Of a DNA stretch of 9,220 bases, positions 6,161 through 9,220 are shown one piece after another. The translations under genes and the position numbers were made by a program. Under the pieces are notes generated by a model. The model had not been told where the DNA came from. It searched no databases and worked only from the letters and a program-made list of their open reading frames with translations. The DNA lies in the NCBI GenBank assembly GCA_003245395.1, contig QKDF01000292.1, positions 1 to 9,220 of the forward strand, read 5' to 3'. Source of the stretch: Clostridia bacterium. Lineage in GTDB: Bacteria; Bacillota; Clostridia; Oscillospirales; Oscillospiraceae. Each line of letters opens with the position of its first letter. The stretch's first letter is position 1.

Positions 6161-7119
6161 GTACTTTGTCCGTATCGGAAACCGCCGCGCTTCTGCGCAG
6201 CTTTGACAACATTCTGATCCTGACCCACATCCGCCCCGACGGCGACACAGTGGGCTGCGCGGCTGCTTTGTGTGCAGGCCTGCGGGCTCTGGGCAAGACG
6301 GCATACACCCTGCCCAACCACGGCCTGACCCGCAGCACCGCTCCCTATATTCAGCTTTACGACGCGCCGGAGGACTTTGTCCCCGAAAAGATCGTCACCA
6401 CCGATATCGCCTCCCTGTCCCTGCTTCCCGACAATGCGGCGGCCTATCAGGAGCGGATTGACCTGGCTATTGACCATCACCCTTCCTTCGAAAAGTTTGG
6501 TCGGGACTATCTCCTGCGTCCGGAGGCAGCCGCCTGCGGCGAGGTGATTTACGATGTTCTGGCAGCGCTCGGCTCCATCACCCCCGAGATGGCGCTGCCG
6601 CTGTACGTGGCCGTGTCCACAGACACCGGCTGCTTCCAGTACACGAATACCACTGCTCAAACGCATCGGGTTGCGGCCGCGCTGATAGAGACCGGCATTG
6701 ATTTTCACGCGGTCAACAAGATCTTTTTCCGCACGAAAAGCCGCAAGCGCATGGCCCTGGAGGGTGACATGCTGGCGCATATGAAATTCTATGACCAGGG
6801 GCGCGTGGTCATTCTCACCGTACCACTGTCCCTGATGGCTCGGGTCGGCGCCGACGAGAGTGACGCCGAGGACGTCTCCTCTCTGGGCGGACAGATTGAG
6901 GGCACGGACTGCGCCATCACCATGCGGGAGCTGCAGCCAAATGTTTGGAAGCTGTCTGTCCGCACGGGAAGCCGGATAAACGCCACCCAGGTCTGCGCTC
7001 TGCTGGGCGGCGGTGGGCACGCCTCCGCTGCCGGGTGCACCATCGAGGCTCCGCTGGAGGAATCCAAGCGTCTGATTCTGGATGCTGTGGCTCAGGTGAC
7101 CCCGGATTTTGAGCACTGA
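6157..7119 (+). CDS. nrnA: DHH/DHHA1 phosphoesterase, NrnA-type oligoribonuclease and pAp phosphatase
   Basis: NrnA degrades very short RNAs (nano-RNA) and dephosphorylates 3'-phosphoadenosine 5'-phosphate, replacing Orn in Firmicutes. The 320-residue protein has the DHH domain with HIRPDGD at 24-30, an aspartate at 83 (TTDIAS), DHH at 106-108 in IDHHPS, and D156 in the VSTDTGCFQYTNT block. All are expected Mn2+-binding positions. The C-terminal DHHA1 domain ends with GGGGHASAAGC at 284-294, the substrate-binding loop. Length and motif order fit NrnA better than RecJ or the cyclic-dinucleotide enzyme GdpP, because there are no membrane, PAS or GGDEF parts. The ATG overlaps the rbfA stop, with AGGAG (6144-6148) 8 nt upstream. 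A gene of this family between rbfA and truB is standard in Firmicutes. Confidence 0.92.
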   Translation: MSTLSVSETAALLRSFDNILILTHIRPDGDTVGCAAALCAGLRALGKTAYTLPNHGLTRSTAPYIQLYDAPEDFVPEKIVTTDIASLSLLPDNAAAYQERIDLAIDHHPSFEKFGRDYLLRPEAAACGEVIYDVLAALGSITPEMALPLYVAVSTDTGCFQYTNTTAQTHRVAAALIETGIDFHAVNKIFFRTKSRKRMALEGDMLAHMKFYDQGRVVILTVPLSLMARVGADESDAEDVSSLGGQIEGTDCAITMRELQPNVWKLSVRTGSRINATQVCALLGGGGHASAAGCTIEAPLEESKRLILDAVAQVTPDFEH

Positions 7120-7133
7120 AACGGGAGGATATC

Positions 7134-8000
7134 ATGCCCAATGGCATCCTGATTATTGATAAGCCCGCCGGTTGGACATCCATGGACGTGTGCGCCAAGC
7201 TGCGGGGCATCTTAAAAGAAAAACGCATCGGGCACGGCGGAACTTTGGACCCCATGGCCACCGGCGTCCTGCCGGTCTTCGTGGGACAGGCCACCCGTGC
7301 CGTGGAATTTGCAGAGCGGGGCAAAAAGGAATATGTGGCGGGGCTGCGTTTAGGGCTGTCCACCGACACGCAGGACATCACCGGTACAGTTGTCTCCCAA
7401 GCGCCGGTAACAGCCGGGCATGCGGAAGTTACAGACATGCTCTCCCGGTTCTCGGGGGATCTGGAGCAGATTCCTCCCATGTACTCCGCAGTGAAAATCA
7501 ACGGGCAGAAGCTCTATGACCTGGCCCGCAAGGGAAAAGAGGTCGCCCGCAAACCCCGCCCCATCACGATTTACGAGCTGGAGCTGCTGGAGCAGACCGG
7601 TCCCGCGGACTATCTTCTGCGGTGCGTCTGCTCCAAGGGCACATACATCCGCACCCTATGCCACGACATCGGGGCCGCTCTGGGCTGCGGCGGAACGCTG
7701 TCTTCTCTGCGCCGCACCATGGCCGCCGGTTTTACGCTGGAGCAGGCGGCCACGCTGGAGCAGGTACAGGAGCAGGGCCAATCGCTCCTTCTCCCCACAG
7801 ATCTCTATTTCTCCGGCTATCCCGCCTACCATCTTTCCTCTCCCCGCGGGGAGACCCGCTGCCGCAACGGCAACCCCGTGGAGGACCCGGCCTGTCCCGA
7901 CGGAACATACCGCGTCTACGGGCAAAACGGGGAATTTCTCTGTTTGTCTCGAGCGGAAAACGGAGTACTGACTTCCATCAAGAATTTCTTTGGAGCATAA
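7134..8000 (+). CDS. truB: tRNA pseudouridine(55) synthase TruB
   Basis: TruB converts uridine 55 of the T loop of tRNAs to pseudouridine and also helps tRNA folding. The 288-residue protein has the family landmarks. LIIDKPAGWTS lies at 6-16. GHGGTLDPMATGVLPV at 33-48 holds the catalytic aspartate D39. KKEYVAGLRLG, with the active-site tyrosine Y67, spans 64-74. QIPPMYSAVKINGQKLYDLAR lies at 112-132 and CSKGTYIRTLCHDIG at 166-180. A short C-terminal region (about 225-288) corresponds to the small PUA-like or TruB-C part. GGGAGG (7123-7128) lies 5 nt before the ATG, and 14 nt separate it from nrnA. ribF starts 1 nt after its stop. No key residue is missing. Confidence 0.96.
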   Translation: MPNGILIIDKPAGWTSMDVCAKLRGILKEKRIGHGGTLDPMATGVLPVFVGQATRAVEFAERGKKEYVAGLRLGLSTDTQDITGTVVSQAPVTAGHAEVTDMLSRFSGDLEQIPPMYSAVKINGQKLYDLARKGKEVARKPRPITIYELELLEQTGPADYLLRCVCSKGTYIRTLCHDIGAALGCGGTLSSLRRTMAAGFTLEQAATLEQVQEQGQSLLLPTDLYFSGYPAYHLSSPRGETRCRNGNPVEDPACPDGTYRVYGQNGEFLCLSRAENGVLTSIKNFFGA

Positions 8001-8004
8001 TATG
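7992..8004 (+). promoter_or_regulatory. ribF Shine-Dalgarno and ATG start, inside the truB end
   Basis: GGAG at 7992-7995 lies 6 nt before ATG 8002-8004. A TTG at 7990 in the same frame would add four residues (MEHN) but has no better site upstream and would overlap that Shine-Dalgarno sequence. The ATG gives MKQRVIALGFFDG, the normal family start. The Shine-Dalgarno sequence lies within the last codons of truB, which suggests coupling. Confidence 0.7.
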
Positions 8005-8895
8005 AAACAACGTGTCATCGCACTGGGTTTTTTTGACGGGGTCCATCTGGGCCATGCGGCTCTGCTTCGCCGAACGGTGGAAGAAGCCGCGCGGCGCGGC
8101 TGTACGCCCGCCGTCTTTACGTTTGACCGACCGCCGAAAGAGGTGGTCACAGGCATTCCCAGCCCGCTGATCAACTCCCCTGAGGATCGGCGGAATCTGA
8201 TCAGCCGTCTCTACGGCATTCACGACGTTTTGATGGTTCCTTTTGACCATGAGATGATGACCACACCCTGGGATCGATATATCTCTGATTTGCTGGTAAA
8301 GCGGTATCACGCCGTCCATCTGGTAGCGGGGCACGATCATCACTTCGGCTTTAAAAATGAAGGCTCCCCCGAACTGCTGGTGCAAAAGTGTGCCGAGCTG
8401 GGCCTGGGGTGTGATATTGTCCCCAAGGTTGAACAGCTGGGCATTACTGTCAGCTCCACGTATATTCGCCGCCTGCTGGAGTTGGGTCAGGTGGATCGGG
8501 CCAATCAATTTCTGGGCCATCCCCATACTCTGACCCAGATCGTCCGCCATGGCCGCCGGATCGGGCGAACCATCGGCATTCCCACCATCAATCTGGAGCT
8601 GCCTCCTCATGTGCTGGCCCTCAGCCATGGCGTCTACGCCACACGGGCCTTTCTTCCGGACGGAACCTGCCGGGCCGGGGTTACCAATGTGGGTACCCGT
8701 CCAACGGTGAACAACGGAACCGACGTAACGGTGGAGACATACCTTCTGGACTTCGACGGTGACCTGTACGGCCAGACCGTTCGGCTGGAGTTCTGCCTGC
8801 GGCTGCGGGATGAAGTTCGGTTTGATTCGCTGGATGCACTAAAATCGGAGATTGCCGACGATGAACGCCGTGTACGCGCGTTGCATCTTGTGTAA
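8002..8895 (+). CDS. ribF: Bifunctional riboflavin kinase / FAD synthetase RibF
   Basis: RibF phosphorylates riboflavin to FMN and then adenylylates it to FAD. The 297-residue protein has an N-terminal nucleotidyltransferase domain with GFFDGVHLGH at 9-18, the AGHDHHFGF block at 109-117 and SSTYIR at 151-156. The C-terminal riboflavin kinase domain starts near 180, with GRTIGIPTINL at 188-198, HGVYATRAF, GVTNVGTRPTV and VETYLLDF; E245 is the expected catalytic glutamate. Two small departures from the common pattern are visible: HH replaces the usual aromatic-x pair after the conserved aspartate D112, and Q179 stands where many members have glycine in the linker. I recall similar HPHTLT linkers in Oscillospiraceae. 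It follows truB by 1 nt and is the last gene of the operon in this window. No FMN riboswitch is seen. Confidence 0.95.
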   Translation: MKQRVIALGFFDGVHLGHAALLRRTVEEAARRGCTPAVFTFDRPPKEVVTGIPSPLINSPEDRRNLISRLYGIHDVLMVPFDHEMMTTPWDRYISDLLVKRYHAVHLVAGHDHHFGFKNEGSPELLVQKCAELGLGCDIVPKVEQLGITVSSTYIRRLLELGQVDRANQFLGHPHTLTQIVRHGRRIGRTIGIPTINLELPPHVLALSHGVYATRAFLPDGTCRAGVTNVGTRPTVNNGTDVTVETYLLDFDGDLYGQTVRLEFCLRLRDEVRFDSLDALKSEIADDERRVRALHLV

Positions 8896-8967
8896 AGTTC
8901 TCCCCTCTTTTGGGTAATCCATGCAAAAGCAGCTTGAAATTATTTTATATCTTATGCACAATTGTAG

Positions 8968-8995
8968 TTGACTTTTTTGTGTGATTTGCTAAAAT
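8968..8995 (+). promoter_or_regulatory. Strong sigma-A promoter after ribF
   Basis: A -35 box TTGACT (8968-8973) is separated by 16 nt from a -10 box TAAAAT (8990-8995), which has an extended TG at 8987-8988. The surrounding DNA is AT-rich, unlike the coding region. An 8-bp palindrome ACAATTGT (8958-8965) ends 2 nt before the -35 box and might be an operator. Transcription would start near 9002. No protein gene in the window is an obvious target. Confidence 0.7.
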
Positions 8996-9001
8996 TAATG
9001 T

Positions 9002-9058
9002 AACAGGCAAGCAATGAAGCGAGCTTTCGGAGAGAGGACTCCGAAGGGTCGCTTTTTT
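9002..9058 (+). ncRNA. Candidate small RNA of about 57 nt (promoter directly followed by terminator)
   Basis: The predicted start near 9002 and the terminator ending near 9058 define a transcript of about 57 nt: roughly 15 unpaired bases followed by one long hairpin. The apical loop (9033-9038, AGAGGA) is purine-rich and resembles a Shine-Dalgarno sequence. I do not recognise it as 6S, tmRNA, SRP or RNase P RNA. It could be an independent small RNA, or an attenuated leader for a gene beyond 9220. Existence depends on the promoter prediction and is inferred. Confidence 0.4.
9017..9058 (+). terminator. Very stable intrinsic terminator after ribF
   Basis: Bases 9017-9032 pair with 9039-9054 in 15 of 16 positions: one G/G mismatch at 9023/9048 and one T-G wobble at 9025/9046. 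The 6-nt loop is 9033-9038. The T-run continues from 9053 to 9058. No clear terminator lies between the ribF stop and this point, so it probably also ends the main operon transcript. Confidence 0.8.
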
Positions 9059-9068
9059 GTTTGTTGCG

Positions 9069-9102
9069 GTGTTCCGCAGGTTTGCCCTTCTTCCTGCGGC
9101 AC
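9069..9102. repeat. Hairpin between the two terminators
   Basis: CCGCAGG (9074-9080) pairs with CCTGCGG (9093-9099) around a 12-nt loop. Beyond a 2-nt TT bulge, GTG (9069-9071) pairs with CAC (9100-9102). A 9-nt direct repeat AGGTTTGCC also occurs at 9078-9086 and 9113-9121. No function can be assigned. Confidence 0.4.
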
Positions 9103-9133
9103 TGTCGCGGTAAGGTTTGCCTCCTTGTCGTAT

Positions 9134-9166
9134 AAAAAAAGCTCCGTCTGCCGGCGGAGCTTTTTT
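9134..9166. terminator. Bidirectional intrinsic terminator
   Basis: An A-run (9134-9140), the arm GCTCCGTC (9141-9148), the loop TGCC (9149-9152), the arm GGCGGAGC (9153-9160) and a T-run (9161-9166) form a stem of about 14 bp with one wobble. The stem is flanked by A and T tracts, so it can work on both strands. This often marks the space between converging genes, so a minus-strand gene may end just beyond the window. From here to 9220 I see nothing else that can be supported. Confidence 0.8.
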
Positions 9167-9220
9167 GCTGCCCCGTAACAATTCTTAAAAATTTCGCCTT
9201 CCTACAAATAAAAGCCCTCC

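Larger units (their letters stand above)
8896..9220. other. 325-nt region after ribF without a supported protein gene
   Basis: The region holds the promoter at 8968-8995, the hairpin terminator at 9017-9058, a second hairpin at 9069-9102 and the bidirectional terminator at 9134-9166. In many Firmicutes rpsO follows ribF, but no rpsO start is seen here. A 54-codon frame (9014-9178) and a minus-strand frame both run through the terminators and are not believed. Confidence 0.7.

Noticed and set aside
9014..9178. A 54-codon + strand frame (MKRAFGERTPKG...) starting inside the candidate small RNA
   Set aside because: It has no real Shine-Dalgarno sequence and reads through two intrinsic terminators and their T-runs. 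Its protein reflects hairpin sequence rather than a family.
8945..9181. A 78-codon minus-strand frame after ribF
   Set aside because: It is composed of the reverse complements of the terminators and the promoter, with no family match and no convincing start signal.
1..9220. CRISPR arrays, insertion sequences, tRNA or rRNA genes, phage or defence genes
   Set aside because: No regularly spaced repeats, transposase motifs, tRNA-like folds or defence-type domains were seen. Apart from the partial permease at the left edge, the protein content is the conserved nusA-infB operon.

Overview
The window carries a textbook bacterial nusA-infB (translation and ribosome-maturation) operon, all on the + strand: rimP, nusA, rnpM (ylxR), a YlxQ/L7Ae-like gene, infB, rbfA, nrnA, truB and ribF. 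This order, with rnpM and ylxQ between nusA and infB and a DHH phosphoesterase between rbfA and truB, is typical of Firmicutes. The GC-rich coding sequence, strong AGGAGG-type ribosome binding sites, TTG starts and family details such as the RibF HPHTLT-type linker point to a high-GC Clostridia member, probably in or near the Oscillospiraceae. That placement is inferred from memory of the families, not from a search.

Layout. Positions 2-127 are the end of an unrelated membrane gene, which looks like a metal ABC transporter permease of the ZnuB type. Positions 128-352 form the control region of the operon: a GC-rich inverted repeat, a good sigma-A promoter (213-241) and, about 20 nt into the predicted transcript, a terminator-like hairpin (268-293) that could attenuate the whole operon. 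Nine genes follow from 353 to 8895, many coupled by short gaps or overlaps: rnpM/ylxQ overlap by 11 nt, rbfA/nrnA by 4 nt, and truB/ribF are 1 nt apart. The larger gaps lie before nusA (51 nt), before infB (104 nt, with a weak hairpin) and before rbfA (81 nt, with a perfect 11-bp GC-rich palindrome). Positions 8896-9220 contain no convincing protein gene. They hold a strong promoter, a very stable terminator only about 20 nt into the predicted transcript, a further hairpin and a bidirectional terminator. The usual rpsO neighbour does not appear within the window.

How the genes work together. RimP and RbfA mature the 30S subunit, IF2 (infB) starts translation, and NusA controls pausing, termination and antitermination. 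RnpM and the YlxQ protein are RNA-binding accessories, TruB makes tRNA pseudouridine 55, NrnA degrades nano-RNAs and pAp, and RibF makes FMN and FAD. Most of this is ordinary core genome. I see no undescribed multi-gene system. The points most worth a second look are the promoter plus terminator cassette after ribF (a candidate ~57-nt small RNA), the ~180-residue basic tail on the YlxQ protein, the leader hairpin before rimP, and the palindrome and Shine-Dalgarno hairpin before rbfA.
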